From: Burkholderiales bacterium
GTDB taxonomy: Bacteria; Pseudomonadota; Gammaproteobacteria; Burkholderiales; Burkholderiaceae_C
Direction: 5' to 3'
NCBI GenBank assembly: GCA_006227785.1
Contig: SBFU01000062.1
Location: 1-6,434, forward strand
Length of the DNA stretch: 6,434 bases
Part shown: positions 6,040-6,434 of the stretch, one piece after another
Layout: the number at the start of each line of letters is the position of its first letter
Numbering within the stretch: the first letter of the stretch is position 1
Made by a program: the position numbers and the translations under genes
The notes under the pieces: model-generated
What the model was told of the DNA's origin: nothing
Seen by the model: only the letters and a program-made list of their open reading frames with translations
Databases searched by the model: none

Positions 6040-6366
6040 ATGTCTGCCGACCTCGCCCCCGCCACGCTGGAAGACGTGGAGCGCAGTTTCCGTGCCTGTG
6101 CCCCGGTCTTCAATGCCCTGGGCGACCGCTATCGCCAGGACATCGTGATGCTGCTGGCGCAGCAGGAGCGGCTGAACGTGACCCAGATCGCCGAACGGAT
6201 GCCGCTGTCGCGCCCGGCCATATCGCATCACCTGAAGGTGCTGTTGCAGGCCGGGCTGATCGGGATGGACCGGGTGTCGCGTGAGAACTTCTACCAGCTC
6301 TCACTCGACAAGGCCTTGGCCGACATGCGGCGGCTGGTTGAGCAGGCCGAGGTGTCCTGTTCCTGA
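6040..6366 (+). CDS. ArsR/SmtB-family winged-helix regulator
   Basis: A 108-residue dimeric-type winged-helix repressor. Residues 22-40 (PVFNALGDRYRQDIVMLLA) are the family's 'aLadptRl.Il.lL' helix. NVTQIAERMPLSRPAISHHLKVLLQAGLI (46-74) is the helix-turn-helix, with SRPAISHHLKVL as recognition helix. SRENFYQLS (80-88) is the wing. The helix that carries ELCVC in arsenic sensors reads NVTQIAERM here, so the classical arsenic/cadmium alpha-3 site is absent. Only two cysteines exist, C20 in the first helix and C107 next to the C-terminus. They might form a redox or metal site between alpha-1 and alpha-5, but this is a guess. The ligand is unknown. The start could be GTG 6034 or ATG 6040; ATG is preferred and neither has a good Shine-Dalgarno site. 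The gene is monocistronic by its own promoter and terminator, and the dyad at 5994-6017 suggests self-repression. Its other targets are not visible in this window. Confidence 0.9.
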   Translation: MSADLAPATLEDVERSFRACAPVFNALGDRYRQDIVMLLAQQERLNVTQIAERMPLSRPAISHHLKVLLQAGLIGMDRVSRENFYQLSLDKALADMRRLVEQAEVSCS

Positions 6367-6393
6367 GCCACCCATCGATCGTTCTCACCCACA

Positions 6394-6413
6394 GGCACCC
6401 CGGTGCCCTTTTT
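6394..6413 (+). terminator. Intrinsic terminator after the ArsR-family gene
   Basis: GGCACC (6394-6399) and GGTGCC (6402-6407) are perfect arms. With a realistic loop the stem is GGCAC/GTGCC around CCCG. A T-run (6409-6413) follows one base later. It lies 28 bases after the stop codon and should end the arsR-type transcript. Positions 6414-6434 hold nothing assignable. Confidence 0.75.
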
Positions 6414-6434
6414 CAACCCCAATCCGTTTAATGG

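Overview
The window is a high-GC chromosomal stretch, roughly two-thirds G+C by eye, that reads as core genome of a proteobacterium. The most likely source is a betaproteobacterium of the Burkholderiales. That guess rests on three things: the strong GC3 codon bias, the close placement of glmU and glmS with an Lrp/AsnC gene between them, and the glmU-adjacent DUF6279-type lipoprotein. Taxonomy is inferred, not shown. I see no insertion sequence, tRNA, rRNA, CRISPR array, phage gene or compositional island.

Layout from left to right. Positions 96-1016 (minus) encode a predicted lipoprotein. Positions 1015-2427 (plus) encode GlmU; the two start codons overlap head to head inside one TCATGA hexamer. 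Positions 2454-3185 (minus) encode a membrane-anchored DUF2726-type protein convergent with glmU. Positions 3400-3885 (minus) encode an Lrp/AsnC-family regulator. Positions 4048-5916 (plus) encode GlmS, divergent from the regulator across a 162-base AT-richer gap carrying an inverted repeat and a leader hairpin. Positions 6040-6366 (plus) encode a small ArsR-family repressor with its own near-consensus promoter, an operator-like inverted repeat over the predicted transcription start, and an intrinsic terminator.

Functionally the centre of the window is UDP-N-acetylglucosamine synthesis. GlmS makes glucosamine-6-phosphate from fructose-6-phosphate and glutamine. GlmM, not present here, isomerises it to glucosamine-1-phosphate. 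GlmU then acetylates and uridylates it to UDP-GlcNAc for peptidoglycan and lipopolysaccharide. The Lrp-family gene is well placed to regulate itself and perhaps glmS. The lipoprotein and the DUF2726 protein have no established function.

I found no clear undescribed multi-gene system. The items most worth a second look are the overlapping divergent starts of glmU and the lipoprotein, the lrp/glmS intergenic control region, and the ArsR gene with only two cysteines near its termini and a neat self-regulatory promoter layout.
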